Assembly: GCF_009765705.1 (NCBI RefSeq)
Contig: NZ_LMUX01000009.1
Span: 465,680-529,679, forward strand
Reading direction: 5' to 3'
Origin: Burkholderia sp. L27(2015)
Lineage (GTDB): Bacteria > Pseudomonadota > Gammaproteobacteria > Burkholderiales > Burkholderiaceae
Length of the DNA: 64,000 nucleotides
Shown one piece after another: positions 25,978 through 34,838 of this stretch. How positions within the stretch are numbered: the first letter of the stretch is position 1; every line of letters starts with the position of its first letter. The notes under the pieces are model-generated. The model ran no database searches and was not told where the DNA came from. It saw nothing but the letters and a program-made list of their open reading frames with translations. The position numbers and the translations under genes are program-made.

Positions 25978-26006
25978 AAATAGCTTGCTATTTGATAGTG
26001 CACGAT
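25978..26006. promoter_or_regulatory. OhrR operator before ohrR
   Basis: The dyad AAATAGC-TT-GCTATTT at 25978-25993 overlaps GCTATTTGATAGTGCACGAT at 25987-26006. The second sequence recurs with two changes before ohr (26543-26562). This places a shared OhrR site at both promoters. Confidence 0.75.
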
Positions 26007-26019
26007 ATATATTTTGTCC

Positions 26020-26487
26020 ATGAACACGAAGCCCGCCACTGAAGAGTCAGACAGCCCATCCGAGGCCCCTTCGCTTTTGCTGGATGAGCAACTGTGCTTC
26101 GCGGTTTATTCGACTGCTCTGGCGATGAACAAGGTTTATCGCAAGTTGCTCACGCCGCTGGGGCTGACGTATCCGCAGTATCTCGTGATGATGGTGTTGT
26201 GGGAGCGCGATTCGCTCAGTGTTTCAGAAATCGGCGCGCGGCTCTTTCTCGACTCGGCTACGTTGACGCCGCTGCTAAAGCGTATGGAGGCAGCGGGGTT
26301 CATCGACCGGATACGTGCAGCGAACGATGAGCGCCAAGTCATCGTGACGTTGACCGATGCAGGGCGCGCGCTGAAGCTGCGCGCGGCGAGCGTGCCGCAA
26401 GGGGCTTTTTGCAAGACGCGGTGCACACTCGACGAGTTGACTAGAATCAAGCAGCAACTCGAGGCGCTGCGTGAAAGTTTTGGCTGA
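26020..26487 (+). CDS. ohrR: OhrR, organic-peroxide-sensing MarR-type repressor
   Basis: A 155-residue MarR-family protein. The reactive cysteine is Cys26 in [10 protein letters not shown], the position conserved in OhrR. The winged helix is in [20 protein letters not shown] with the wing [10 protein letters not shown] second cysteine pair occurs near the C-terminus (CKTRC), as in two-Cys OhrR proteins. On oxidation by organic hydroperoxide OhrR leaves DNA and frees ohr. The start is the ATG at 26020; a TTG six bases earlier is in frame. It is directly followed by ohr, with matching operators before both genes. Confidence 0.92.
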   Translation: MNTKPATEESDSPSEAPSLLLDEQLCFAVYSTALAMNKVYRKLLTPLGLTYPQYLVMMVLWERDSLSVSEIGARLFLDSATLTPLLKRMEAAGFIDRIRAANDERQVIVTLTDAGRALKLRAASVPQGAFCKTRCTLDELTRIKQQLEALRESFG

Positions 26488-26542
26488 TAAGGCCAATGAG
26501 GTGAGGTAGTCATCGCGGGTGTTTTTCTCTTTAATATCGCAC

Positions 26543-26562
26543 GCTATTTAATAGTGCACAAT
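26543..26562. promoter_or_regulatory. OhrR operator before ohr
   Basis: GCTATTTAATAGTGCACAAT matches 18 of 20 bases of the site before ohrR and contains the dyad CTATT-T-AATAG. It lies about 125 bases ahead of the ohr ATG, which implies a leader of some length. Confidence 0.75.
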
Positions 26563-26685
26563 TTGCTGGGCCGAATTATGGAACAAGGAAGAAGGTAAGC
26601 AAAGCTGTAATGACATAGCTATAACTTGTAGCAAGGATCTCGATCCTAAAAAATTTCTCAACCCACACTGAAAGGAATCTTCACC

Positions 26686-27111
26686 ATGTCGATCGAAAAA
26701 GTTCTTTACACCGCTCACGCAACTGCAACCGGTGGTCGCGACGGTCGCGCCGTCTCGTCGGACAAAGTGCTCGATGTTGCACTGACCACCCCGCGTGAGC
26801 TGGGCGGCTCCGGGGCAGTGGGCACCAATCCCGAGCAACTGTTCGCCAGCGGCTACTCGGCGTGTTTCATCGGCGCTATGAAATTTGTGGCAGGGCGCGA
26901 AAAAATCGCACTGCCCGCAGACCTGTCGGTCACTGGCTCGGTCGGCATCGGCCAAATCCCGACCGGCTTCGGCATCGAAGTGGAACTGAAGATCTCGGCT
27001 CCCGGGATGGCCCGCGCCGACGTCGAAGCTTTGGTGCAAAAAGCCCACATCGTATGTCCGTATTCCAACGCAACGCGCGGCAATATCGACGTGACGCTGA
27101 CGGTGGTTTAA
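26686..27111 (+). CDS. ohr: Organic hydroperoxide resistance protein Ohr
   Basis: A 141-residue OsmC/Ohr-family thiol peroxidase. The two redox cysteines are in place: Cys60 in [10 protein letters not shown] and Cys124 in [12 protein letters not shown], the hallmark of the Ohr subgroup. It reduces fatty-acid and other organic hydroperoxides in the cytoplasm. An AAAGGAA is found a few bases ahead of the ATG. It is controlled by OhrR, whose gene and operators lie just upstream. A strong terminator follows at 27163-27207. Confidence 0.96.
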   Translation: MSIEKVLYTAHATATGGRDGRAVSSDKVLDVALTTPRELGGSGAVGTNPEQLFASGYSACFIGAMKFVAGREKIALPADLSVTGSVGIGQIPTGFGIEVELKISAPGMARADVEALVQKAHIVCPYSNATRGNIDVTLTVV

Positions 27112-27162
27112 GCCTTGCTGGATGGCGGGTGGAAACTCACCGCAATCCGCAGCTGGACCAGC

Positions 27163-27207
27163 AAATCGACCCGTCGTGGCAGGTGCCGCTACGGGTCGAT
27201 TTTTTTA
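27163..27207 (+). terminator. Rho-independent terminator after ohr
   Basis: AAATCGACCCGT (27163-27174) pairs perfectly with ACGGGTCGATTT (27191-27202), and the T run continues to 27206. It lies 51 bases after the ohr stop. Confidence 0.9.
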
Positions 27208-27220
27208 TCCATAAAAATGA

Positions 27221-27250
27221 TTGACTTTGAAGCGCAGCGATCCATACAAT
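27221..27250 (+). promoter_or_regulatory. Strong sigma-70 promoter
   Basis: TTGACT at 27221-27226 and TACAAT at 27245-27250 with an 18-base spacer. It stands just after the ohr terminator with no gene start for 360 bases, so the transcript begins with a non-coding part. Start expected near 27257. Confidence 0.75.
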
Positions 27251-27256
27251 GCGCAC

Positions 27257-27397
27257 GTTTCCACAGCAGGGGCAGTCGCCTTGGACAGCATCAGTTACCG
27301 TCATCGGTCTGAGTTTCTGCCTGTATGAGCAAGACGTAGCGCTATATTCCTGGCCACCGTCTTGCCCTCAGGCAAACGGTGCGCATCACGTTTTTTT
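27257..27397 (+). ncRNA. Candidate small RNA or structured leader
   Basis: A transcript from the promoter at 27221-27250 would run about 140 bases to a stable hairpin: CACCGT-c-TTGCC (27355-27366), loop CTCA, GGCAAACGGTG (27371-27381), followed nine bases later by seven T (27391-27397). I do not recognise the family. It could be an independent small RNA or the leader of the small ORF at 27613. Confidence 0.45.
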
Positions 27398-27612
27398 CTG
27401 TGCACCCTCGGATCGTATTTCATGCGCCGTTGAGCAACGTTAATTCGTATTGCTCGCGCGCAAGCTCACGCTCACCGGCGGAATGCTGGAGCGCGGATCA
27501 GTGGCATCTCGGTGGCCTTGCCGCTTGTGATGTCTAGAAAATTTGGCCGAGAGGTTCGTGCTGCGCAATCCATCGCGGCCCGCCGGCATTTACGGTTGTC
27601 AGGAGTCGCACT

Positions 27613-27795
27613 ATGTTTTCAACGCGCCCGATTCGTCACGGTTTGCCCGGAGGCCGCTCGATGACCTCGATGTTTGGTTCGACCACGACGAGCTCGTCAA
27701 AAACCTCGACCAAAAGTGCGACGGCGACCCCCGCTAAGTCTGAACCGATGTCGACGCTGTGGCGTGCAGCACCGCCAGCAGGCCGTCGCAAGTAA
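27613..27795 (+). CDS. Small Ser/Thr-rich hypothetical protein, 60 aa
   Basis: An AGGAG at 27601-27605 stands 7 bases before the ATG. The product is basic and low-complexity, with a middle part rich in Ser and Thr (SMFGSTTTSSSKTSTKS) and an Arg/Pro-rich tail. There is no signal peptide or membrane segment. It ends 10 bases before the convergent Nudix gene. I do not recognise the family. The ribosome site and the strong upstream promoter argue that it is translated. Confidence 0.5.
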   Translation: MFSTRPIRHGLPGGRSMTSMFGSTTTSSSKTSTKSATATPAKSEPMSTLWRAAPPAGRRK

Positions 27796-27805
27796 CTTCG
27801 TTGGC

Positions 27806-28300
27806 TTAGCTGGCAGAGGTGGCGGAGCCCGAGGCTGTCATGTCGGCTGTTTGCGGCAGGCGCTGATGCAAGTCGGTCAGTGACAGCTTTTGCGCAAATA
27901 GCCGCGACAAGCTGCTGCTCGCGTAAGCGTCCACATCTCGGATCGCTACCCAGCGAAACGCATCCATTTCAGGAATCATCTGGCCATCGCGCCGCCGCGG
28001 GAACTCCGACACGCAGACACAACGTTCGATGTCGGCCTCGATGCGGCTGAGTCGAGTTGCGAACAGATAGAGATTTTTATCGTGTCGATAACTGAACAGG
28101 CCGAGGTCGACCAATTGCGCCGGATCGATTTGCAGCCCGGTTTCTTCCCGGGTCTCGCGCAAAGCCGTATCGACGTAGGATTCGCCGGGGTCTCCCTGGC
28201 CCTTGGGGATGTCCCAGTGCGTGGTTTCGGTCGCGTGGGCGAGTAATACCTCACCCTCCTCATTGAGGATGACTACGCCGCAGGACGTGATTTTGCTCAC
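27806..28300 (-). CDS. Nudix hydrolase (bis(5'-nucleosyl)-tetraphosphatase-like)
   Basis: A protein of about 164 residues with a complete Nudix box, G-x5-E-x7-REUxEExGU, seen as GQGDPGE...RETREETGL. The preceding THWDIPKG is typical of the diadenosine-tetraphosphate and NUDT2-like subgroup. It hydrolyses a nucleoside diphosphate linked to another group, with Mg2+ bound by the box glutamates. The GTG at 28300 follows a GGAG; another GTG at 28327 is possible. The substrate cannot be fixed by sequence. The C-terminus is Ser/Ala rich. It is convergent with the small ORF at 27613. Confidence 0.85.
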   Translation of the reverse strand: MSKITSCGVVILNEEGEVLLAHATETTHWDIPKGQGDPGESYVDTALRETREETGLQIDPAQLVDLGLFSYRHDKNLYLFATRLSRIEADIERCVCVSEFPRRRDGQMIPEMDAFRWVAIRDVDAYASSSLSRLFAQKLSLTDLHQRLPQTADMTASGSATSAS

Positions 28301-28380
28301 GGTCTCCGGCCCTCGGCTCCTGCGCACCAGGGCGCCCCTGACACCACTACCAGACCATGCGCCACGGCGTTCACAGGTGC

Positions 28381-29313
28381 TTACTCTTCATCGGCTATCG
28401 TCTCGCCGCGTAACTGGTGGCGACGAATGTCTTTGAGGTGGGCGCGCCGCGCGTCGTCCCACTGATAAAAGCCCGCGCCCGAACGTATGCCCGTGCGCCC
28501 CTGCGAGACCTGCGCCCTCAGCACGTCCAGGCAATCCTGGTCGTGCGCGAGCTCAGGCATCAAATGCTCGGAGATGGCCAGAAACGTATCGAGGCCACCC
28601 AGATCGGCGATCTCGAACGGACCCATCAGGCCGTAACGCCGCCCCAGCGAAGCCTTCATGACCTCATCGACGACCTCAACGCTGGCCGCGCCCGATTGCA
28701 CGATCGCCATGGCTTCGCGCAACACCGCATATTGCAGGCGGTTGCCGATAAAACCGGGAATCGCTTTTTCGAGCACCACCGGTTTGGCACCAATGGCGCT
28801 CAACAAGGCGGCAACCTTGTGCGCGAGCGTCGCTTCAGTGGCGCTACCCGGCACGATCTCCACGAGGGGAATCGTGTGCGGTGCGTTCCAGAAGTGCGTC
28901 ACCAGAAAACGTTCCGGGTGCTTGAGGTGCGGGGCGAGTAAGTCGGGCGGAAATCCGCTGGTGTTGCTGCCGATGATGGCGTCGTGTGCAATGAGCGCTT
29001 CGAGCTCGCGATAGGTGGCATGCTTGATTTCAAGATTTTCGGGCACCGCCTCAATGACGAAGCGAGCGCTGGCCAGATCGCTCAGATCGTGCGTCGGTTG
29101 CAGCAAACGCAGTGCGCTTGCGCGGGCGTCCGCGGTAATTCGCCCCGCTCCCAGCAATTCATCGAGGATCGCAGCGGCAACGCCCAGGGCCGCATCGACG
29201 CGTTCCGCGCTGACGTCGTAGATGGCGCTGGCGTAACCGTGCTGCGCGAAGCGGGTGGCAATCCCCACACCCATCAGTCCGGCGCCGACGACGCCGATGG
29301 CCTTGTCTTTCAT
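28381..29313 (-). CDS. 3-hydroxyacyl-CoA dehydrogenase family protein
   Basis: A 310-residue NAD-dependent dehydrogenase. The Rossmann motif is IGVVGAGLMGVGIA at the N-terminus. The central segment THFWNAPHTIPLVEIVPG matches the family's catalytic His region, and the C-terminal helical domain (GFIGNRLQYAVLREAMAIV) is intact. It oxidises a 3-hydroxyacyl-CoA or a related 3-hydroxy acid. The open frame extends 54 codons upstream, but those lack similarity; the ATG at 29313 is chosen. It is followed by nothing that marks a beta-oxidation operon, and an RhtB exporter is the upstream neighbour on the same strand, 23 bases away. Confidence 0.85.
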   Translation of the reverse strand: MKDKAIGVVGAGLMGVGIATRFAQHGYASAIYDVSAERVDAALGVAAAILDELLGAGRITADARASALRLLQPTHDLSDLASARFVIEAVPENLEIKHATYRELEALIAHDAIIGSNTSGFPPDLLAPHLKHPERFLVTHFWNAPHTIPLVEIVPGSATEATLAHKVAALLSAIGAKPVVLEKAIPGFIGNRLQYAVLREAMAIVQSGAASVEVVDEVMKASLGRRYGLMGPFEIADLGGLDTFLAISEHLMPELAHDQDCLDVLRAQVSQGRTGIRSGAGFYQWDDARRAHLKDIRRHQLRGETIADEE

Positions 29314-29336
29314 GGCAATGTTCCGCGAAATTTCGT

Positions 29337-30053
29337 TTAGTGACGCACCAGCGCCATCATCGCGCCGAAGCCGACGAAAATGCCACCGGTAAGGCGGTTG
29401 AAGAGTTGTGCGATATGCCGGCTGCGCAGTTGTTCGCCGATGCGCGAACCGAAACCGGCGTAGACGGCGTACCAACTGACTTCGATCACGACAAACGTCG
29501 CGATCAGCACGGCGAACTGCGGCAGCTTGGGCGCGAGTTCGCTGATGAATTGCGGGAACAGCGCCGCCGCGAACAGTATCGCTTTGGGATTGCTGCTGGC
29601 GACCAGAAAACCGCTGCGGAACAGAGTGGCGAGGCTGCGGTGAGCGGGGCTGACAGAACCCGGGCTGAGACGGGTGGTGTTAAGACCGGCGGCGTCAAGA
29701 TCAACGGACCTGGGTTCAACGCTCGATGGCGCCAGCGGGTCCAGTCGGTCGGATGAATTGAGGGCATCGGCCGAGCTACGCCAGCTTTTGATTCCCAGAT
29801 AAATCAGGTAGGCTGCGCCGGCGTAGCGCAACACGTTGAACAGCGTGGGCCACGCGCTCAAGAACACGCCGAGTCCGGCGGCGGAAATGCTGAACATCAG
29901 CAGCAATGCGCTGAGACAGCCGGCCATGGTCGCCACGGAAGTGCGCATGCCGAAGCGGGCGCTGTGCGTCATGACCAGCAGCATGTTAGGGCCGGGAATA
30001 GCCGAAACGACAAACACCGTTGCTACATACATCCACCAAAGATGCCAACCCAT
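29337..30053 (-). CDS. LysE/RhtB-family amino-acid exporter
   Basis: A 238-residue inner-membrane protein with about six helices. The N-terminal AIPGPNMLLVMTHSARFG is the RhtB-family signature and the C-terminal half carries SNPKAILFAAALFPQF. Relatives export homoserine, threonine or other amino acids. A GGGGAG precedes the ATG at 30053. Between helices 3 and 4 there is an extra hydrophilic loop of about 40 residues (from SSADALNSS to SVSPAHR), making it longer than the usual 205-210 residues. The substrate is not evident. It is followed by the hydroxyacyl-CoA dehydrogenase gene. Confidence 0.85.
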   Translation of the reverse strand: MGWHLWWMYVATVFVVSAIPGPNMLLVMTHSARFGMRTSVATMAGCLSALLLMFSISAAGLGVFLSAWPTLFNVLRYAGAAYLIYLGIKSWRSSADALNSSDRLDPLAPSSVEPRSVDLDAAGLNTTRLSPGSVSPAHRSLATLFRSGFLVASSNPKAILFAAALFPQFISELAPKLPQFAVLIATFVVIEVSWYAVYAGFGSRIGEQLRSRHIAQLFNRLTGGIFVGFGAMMALVRH

Positions 30054-30124
30054 CTCACTCCCCTTGTCTTCGTCCCTTTGCATCGATGCTCGCCGCGCGA
30101 ACACATTGCCCGAGCGCGGGGCCA

Positions 30125-30160
30125 AACGCGACCCCAAGCGCGACCCCAAGCGCGACGCCA
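30125..30160. repeat. Tandem 12-bp repeat, three units
   Basis: Three head-to-tail copies of ARCGCGACCCCA-like sequence, the third with one change, upstream of the exporter gene. It would encode Arg-Leu-Gly-Ser repeats if the exporter frame were extended, which is another reason to prefer the later start. Confidence 0.7.
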
Positions 30161-30181
30161 AACGATGCCTCGGGCGGTACC

Positions 30182-30457
30182 TTAAGCCTCGCTCAGATCC
30201 AGCGCGCGCGTCAGCAATTCCGCGACAACCGCATTCAAATCGCCGGATTGCGCGACGGCGCGAGTTTTTAGCCGCTCGACCAGCTTATCGTTGAGCTTGC
30301 AGGCGAACGGCACGAGGCCGAGTTGCTGATCCAGGCGACGCTGTTCGCGGCGATCAGGCTTGGGTGCGTTGTCGGCTGGACCGCGCATGGCGTCGGAGCG
30401 TTTCAGGCTATTGGTGAGCTTAAGGGCTTTGTTTTTTTCGATGTCGGTCTTTTTCAC
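30182..30457 (-). CDS. Conserved small basic protein, 91 aa
   Basis: A basic protein with a Lys/Arg-rich N-terminus and a C-terminal helical part (DKLVERLKTRAVAQSGDLN, then a helix VVAELLTRALDL) that could form a ribbon-helix-helix or similar small DNA-binding fold. It begins at a GTG. There is no membrane segment. I do not recognise a named family. It lies between a response regulator and an exporter, all on the minus strand but about 100 bases from each. Confidence 0.6.
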   Translation of the reverse strand: MKKTDIEKNKALKLTNSLKRSDAMRGPADNAPKPDRREQRRLDQQLGLVPFACKLNDKLVERLKTRAVAQSGDLNAVVAELLTRALDLSEA

Positions 30458-30564
30458 GCGTCTATCCAGTCAGGTCAATTCGTTATTGTACGCACCCGAC
30501 CGCGCTGCGGCGACCTTGGGCTGATTTTGTTGCGGTGATCGGGGACGGATGAAGGCAGGTGCCC

Positions 30565-31269
30565 TTATTTTTTTGGCACGCGCCGGGCGCCGGGCGTTAC
30601 TTGGACACGCGTCGGACGCGAAGCGGCGCACAAACCCGAGTCGAACACATAACGGAACAATTCGGCGTCGTGCTGGATGCCGAGCTTGTTGAATGCCCCT
30701 TTTTTCTGGCCGCTGATGGTTTTGACGCTGCGTTTCAGATGTATCGCGATCTGGGTGACGCTGAGCCCCTCCGCGTAGAGGCGCAAGACTTCGCTTTCCC
30801 GTTTGGATAGCAGCGACGTGCCATGTAGCGCTTGCTTGGCCGTGGCGGCGGCGAGTGCGGCCATGATCGCCGGGGAGCGGTAGGGCTTACCGTGCATGGC
30901 GCCCTGGACGGCCTTGATGACCAGCGAGGAGGCGTCCTTTTTGCTCACGATCGAGTAGATGCCCAGCCGGATGATCGAGCGCAGCAGCGCCGGATTATCG
31001 ATCAGCGTCAACACGATGATGCGCAGCTTGGGGAACCGTCGACGCAGGTAGCTGAGCAATTGCAGACCGTCGCCGCAGTGAGGGTCGGGCATTGAGTAAT
31101 CGGTGATCAGCAGGTCGCAAGGCTGCTGTTCAAGATGTGCCACGATGCCCGAGCCGTTCTCGACCAGCGTCACGCGGCTGGCCACATCGCTGCGATGAAA
31201 AGTCGCGTCTATTCCCGCCAGCATCAGGGGGTGATCATCCGCGACCAGAATCCGGAGTCCTCTAGCCAT
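30565..31269 (-). CDS. NarL/RcsB-type response regulator
   Basis: A 234-residue two-component response regulator. The receiver (residues 5-125) has the acidic pair in LVADDHP, the phospho-acceptor Asp in LLITDYSMPDP and the lysine in IVSKKDAS. The output domain (about 150-215) is a LuxR-type helix-turn-helix, LSKRESEVLRLYAEGLS with VTQIAIHLKRSVKTISGQK, similar to RcsB. The ATG at 31269 follows a GGAG; the longer frame lacks similarity. No histidine kinase is adjacent, so its partner is elsewhere. Confidence 0.9.
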   Translation of the reverse strand: MARGLRILVADDHPLMLAGIDATFHRSDVASRVTLVENGSGIVAHLEQQPCDLLITDYSMPDPHCGDGLQLLSYLRRRFPKLRIIVLTLIDNPALLRSIIRLGIYSIVSKKDASSLVIKAVQGAMHGKPYRSPAIMAALAAATAKQALHGTSLLSKRESEVLRLYAEGLSVTQIAIHLKRSVKTISGQKKGAFNKLGIQHDAELFRYVFDSGLCAASRPTRVQVTPGARRVPKK

Positions 31270-31395
31270 CGTCTCCGATCCGTTAAGCGCCTGTTCAGGC
31301 AGATCGACTACGTTAGCGGGAAGTGCCGGGTAAAACAACGCATCGAGGCTGATTTAAGCCTCCTGGAAGTGTTCCGTTTGGCTGATTCGCGATGG

Positions 31396-32343
31396 CTAGC
31401 CGATCAACCCTTCCGTTTCGGCCGCGCCGATATGCAGATTCATGCACTGGATGGCGGCGCCCGATGCCCCTTTGCCTAGATTGTCCAGTCGTGCGATGGT
31501 AATCAGGCGCTCGCCATCGCCGAATACGAACAAATCGACGCGATTGGTATCGTTGCTGCCCTGGACGTCGAAAAACCCTTGGTCGAGATTGTCCGGATGA
31601 TCGAGCGGTGCGACGTTGATAAACGTTTCACCCTCGTAATAGTCGGCCAGGCAGGCATGGAAGGCTTGAGCGTCAAGCTTGCCGCCGGGCTGCCGCGGGT
31701 GGTAATAGGTCGTGACCGCGAGGCCTTTGTAGAAGTTGCCGACCACAGGCGTAAAGAGCGGGGGCATGCTCAGGCCGGCGCGCACTGCCATTTCGGGCAG
31801 ATGCTTGTGGTTAAGGCCGAGCGCATAGGCGCGCGGACTATCGAGCCGCGCATTGCCGCCGGCTTCGTACTCGGCAATCATTTTCTTACCGCCGCCGCTG
31901 TAGCCGGTGATCGAGTAGCTGCTCAAGGGATAATCGGCCGGCACCAATCCTGCCGCTACGAGCGGGGCCGCCGCGAGGATAAAAGCGGAGGCATGGCAGC
32001 CGGGAACCGCGATGCGTTTCATCGCACGGATCCGATCGCGTTGGCCCGGATTCAATTCGGGCAGGCCATAGGCCCAGTCATCGACGGTGCGAAAGGCCGT
32101 GCTTGCGTCGATGACGCAGGTATTGGCGTTGTCGACCAGCGTCACCGATTCTCGCGAGGCGGTATCGGGGAGGCACAGGAAGGTGACGTCCGACGCATTG
32201 ATCAGCGCGCGACGCGTTTCCACGTCTTTGCGCCGCGCTTCATCGATACGCAGGATCTCGACATCCTTGCGAGCCGCCAGATATTCGAAAATCCGCAGCC
32301 CGGTGGTGCCTTCTTGTCCGTCAACAAATACCTTGGTCGTCAT
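31396..32343 (-). CDS. argC: N-acetyl-gamma-glutamyl-phosphate reductase, type 2
   Basis: A 315-residue enzyme of arginine biosynthesis. It reduces N-acetylglutamyl phosphate to the semialdehyde with NADPH in the cytoplasm. The shorter type-2 form is recognisable from [14 protein letters not shown] at the nucleotide-binding loop, the catalytic cysteine in [10 protein letters not shown], and YSGGGKKMI. It stands alone, not in an arg operon. The ATG follows an AAGGC. It is full length. Confidence 0.93.
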   Translation of the reverse strand: MTTKVFVDGQEGTTGLRIFEYLAARKDVEILRIDEARRKDVETRRALINASDVTFLCLPDTASRESVTLVDNANTCVIDASTAFRTVDDWAYGLPELNPGQRDRIRAMKRIAVPGCHASAFILAAAPLVAAGLVPADYPLSSYSITGYSGGGKKMIAEYEAGGNARLDSPRAYALGLNHKHLPEMAVRAGLSMPPLFTPVVGNFYKGLAVTTYYHPRQPGGKLDAQAFHACLADYYEGETFINVAPLDHPDNLDQGFFDVQGSNDTNRVDLFVFGDGERLITIARLDNLGKGASGAAIQCMNLHIGAAETEGLIG

Positions 32344-32541
32344 TTTATATGCCTTGAACTCGTGCCTCGAACTTGCGCCCTGACTTGCGTCCTTAATTCG
32401 CGCCGCGAACTTATTTCATCGGCCGCAAGCCGGTCAACATCGGGCCACGCTCGGGCCCGCCTACTACGCCAACATCGCAACTCGCGAGAGCCGCGCGTGC
32501 AGGAACGCTATTTTAAAGGATTTTGAGGTGCTCGCGCGGCG

Positions 32542-33111
32542 CTAGGCGCGGCCATTCCAGCGAGACGCGACATGGGCGATGCGCGCGCCGAAGGCTTTGG
32601 CCGTTTCAAGGTCGCCGCGCGGCGGCGCTTCTTCGGGCGAGGCGTCGGCCGGCGACTGCGCCAGCAGGCCGGTGAAGCCGCCCACGAAATTCAGATCGTC
32701 GCGCGTGGCGGCCTTGGTGTTGGATGGCATCATGCCGGTGCCCGCCCAGATCATGCTGTGCTGCATAGCCAGCGTAACCAAATAGGAAATCGTCGAAAAT
32801 TTGTCGCCATTCATCGTCGCGGAATTGGTAAAGCCGGCCGCGATTTTGTCTTTCCACTTTTGGGCGAACCAAGGCTTGGAACTGGCGTCGGCGAATTTCT
32901 TGAAATCGGCTGACGGGCCGCCCATGTAGGTGGGTGCGCCAAAGATGATCGCGTCGGCCGCTTCCAGGGCCGCCCAACCGGCGTCATCGACTTCCGCTAC
33001 CGGCAGCAGCGTGGCGTGGGCACCGGCGTGTTGCGCGCCCTGATGCACCGCCTCGGCAAGTTTCTTGGTGTGACCGTAGCCGCTGTGAAACACGATGACA
33101 ATTTTTGACAC
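32542..33111 (-). CDS. Flavodoxin-fold NAD(P)H:quinone oxidoreductase (WrbA-like)
   Basis: About 189 residues of the flavodoxin/WrbA type. The FMN phosphate loop is HSGYGHTKKLAEAV, and FGAPTYMGGPSADFKKF and the late FTNSATMNGDK segments match the family. It reduces quinones by two electrons or acts as an FMN-dependent redox protein in the cytoplasm. A GAGGAG ends directly at an in-frame ATG (33117), but stands 6 bases before the GTG at 33111, so the GTG is preferred. It lies alone between argC and a PEBP-family gene. Confidence 0.8.
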   Translation of the reverse strand: MSKIVIVFHSGYGHTKKLAEAVHQGAQHAGAHATLLPVAEVDDAGWAALEAADAIIFGAPTYMGGPSADFKKFADASSKPWFAQKWKDKIAAGFTNSATMNGDKFSTISYLVTLAMQHSMIWAGTGMMPSNTKAATRDDLNFVGGFTGLLAQSPADASPEEAPPRGDLETAKAFGARIAHVASRWNGRA

Positions 33112-33316
33112 GAGCATCTCCTCGATAAGGGGAAAGCAGTGGATTCGACGCCGCCCTTATCCAACGGCGCTCGCAGAAAGTCCAATGGGCCGAGGACGGG
33201 TCGCAGGATATCCACTGTCGGGACAGCGGGAAGTGCTGCAGACGCATGCCCGACGACAGCATAACCGCAAGAGGTTACACGAGCATAACAACCTGGGGCG
33301 CGGCCTTCGGAGCCAG

Positions 33317-33862
33317 TCAGCGTTGGTACGTTACCGTCATACTCGCTGAGGCCAGTGCGGTTATCCGGATTTCATGATCGAACATCGGCGCGGGTCGACC
33401 CGTAGACAACCGCGTGTCGGTGCCGTTAAGCGCATATACGGTGATCAGGTAGTGATGGAGCTTACCCGGCGGGGGACACGGACCGCCATAACCATCGTCG
33501 CCGAAATCGTTGCGCGATTCGACGCCGCCCAGTTTGTCGATCAGACCTGATGCGCTGGCATTTTCGGGCAATCCGTCCAGATTGGGCGGGAGGTTGGACA
33601 CGGCCCAGTGCCACCAGCCATGGCCCGGCGCGTCGAGGTCGAAGATCGTGACGGCATAGCTGCGAGTGCCGGGCGGCGCGTTGTGCCAGGCCAATTGCGG
33701 CGAGTGGTTGGCGCCGCTGCAGCCGTAGTTGCTTTGGATCTGCGCCTGCGGCATGGGGCCTTGCGGCTGCAAGGTCGGGCTATCCACCGAAAAGGCAGGT
33801 TGCGCGTGGGCGGCCGGCATAATCAAGGCGAAACCGAGTAGCGTGATCAGGCCGCGCCGCAT
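33317..33862 (-). CDS. YbhB/YbcL-family (PEBP, Raf-kinase-inhibitor-like) protein
   Basis: A protein of about 181 residues with a signal peptide (RRGLITLLGFALIMPAAHA). The PEBP fold is clear from SPQLAWHNAPPGTRSYAVT, DLDAPGHGWWHWAVSNLP, and GYGGPCPPPGKLHHYLITVYAL. Bacterial relatives have no settled function; the fold binds phosphorylated or small anionic ligands. The product is predicted periplasmic. Two in-frame ATGs at 33871 and 33862 are possible; an AGGA stands better for the second. It stands alone. Confidence 0.85.
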   Translation of the reverse strand: MRRGLITLLGFALIMPAAHAQPAFSVDSPTLQPQGPMPQAQIQSNYGCSGANHSPQLAWHNAPPGTRSYAVTIFDLDAPGHGWWHWAVSNLPPNLDGLPENASASGLIDKLGGVESRNDFGDDGYGGPCPPPGKLHHYLITVYALNGTDTRLSTGRPAPMFDHEIRITALASASMTVTYQR

Positions 33863-34102
33863 GCTGGTCATCCTGTGCACTTGGTCTCTAACTCGTTGCA
33901 AAGATAGGATGCTCGGAAGCGCAATCCTGCATCCGCCTGAGCGGTCGCGGCGCAGCATCGGGCGCGGCGCTCATCTGGCGCCACACTCCCGTCGTCACAC
34001 TGCGCTACGCTGCGTCGACTGTGAATAAGTCTAGCATGGCCCCAAATGGATGGCATCAAGGACTCGTTCAAACCGCCACATCTATTTCTTTTTGAAAAAA
34101 GC

Positions 34103-34126
34103 AAAAAAAACCGCCCGGGTGGGCGG
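34103..34126 (-). terminator. Rho-independent terminator after pyrE
   Basis: On the minus strand CCGCCC-ACCC-GGGCGG is followed by eight T. It lies 26 bases after the pyrE stop. Confidence 0.92.
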
Positions 34127-34151
34127 CTTGGTCTGTCGCGATCGAGTGACC

Positions 34152-34838
34152 TTACTGCGGTGCAGTGGTCGCGCCGCCGTGAGCGGCCGACCATTCAGCC
34201 GGTGCATGCAGGAATTTCTCGACTTCCGTGAGCGTGTTGGTGTCGAAGTAGCCCGACTCCTTGGCCACGCGCAACACGTCCCACCAAGTCGCCAGCGCAT
34301 GCAACTGGACGTCCATATCTTTCAAGACCTGGCGGCTTTCCTTGAAGATGTCGTAATGAAACACGACGAACACATGGTTCACCACGGCACCGGCGTCGCG
34401 CAACGCCTGGCAGAAATTGATCTTGCTGCGGCTATCAGTGGTCAAGTCTTCGACCAGCAGTACGCGCGAGCCCGGTTCAAGGTGGCCTTCGATCTGCGCA
34501 TTGCGCCCGAAGCCCTTCGGTTTCTTGCGTACATATTGCATCGGCAGCATCATGCGCTCGGCGATCCATGCTGCGAATGGAATCCCAGCTGTTTCGCCGC
34601 CGGCCACCGTGTCGATCTGTTCGAAGCCGATGTCCGACAGAATGACCGATTCGGCCATATCCATCAGCGCCCGGCGCACGCGCGGGTATGAAATCAGCTT
34701 GCGGCAGTCGATGTAGACTGGGCTGGCCCAGCCTGACGTGAAGATAAACGGCTTTTCGGCGTTGAAATGAACAGCCTGGACTTCAAGCAGGCTCTTGGCC
34801 GTAATGTCGGAGATCGTTTTGCGATCGATGCCTATCAT
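34152..34838 (-). CDS. pyrE: Orotate phosphoribosyltransferase
   Basis: A 228-residue enzyme of pyrimidine biosynthesis that joins orotate to PRPP to give OMP. The PRPP-binding motif is [13 protein letters not shown]. The flexible loop region [17 protein letters not shown] and [15 protein letters not shown] at the N-terminus fit the family. An AGGATT precedes the ATG. It is a single gene with its own terminator. The C-terminus has an Ala/Gly/Thr-rich tail of about 15 residues beyond the core. Confidence 0.95.
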   Translation of the reverse strand: MIGIDRKTISDITAKSLLEVQAVHFNAEKPFIFTSGWASPVYIDCRKLISYPRVRRALMDMAESVILSDIGFEQIDTVAGGETAGIPFAAWIAERMMLPMQYVRKKPKGFGRNAQIEGHLEPGSRVLLVEDLTTDSRSKINFCQALRDAGAVVNHVFVVFHYDIFKESRQVLKDMDVQLHALATWWDVLRVAKESGYFDTNTLTEVEKFLHAPAEWSAAHGGATTAPQ

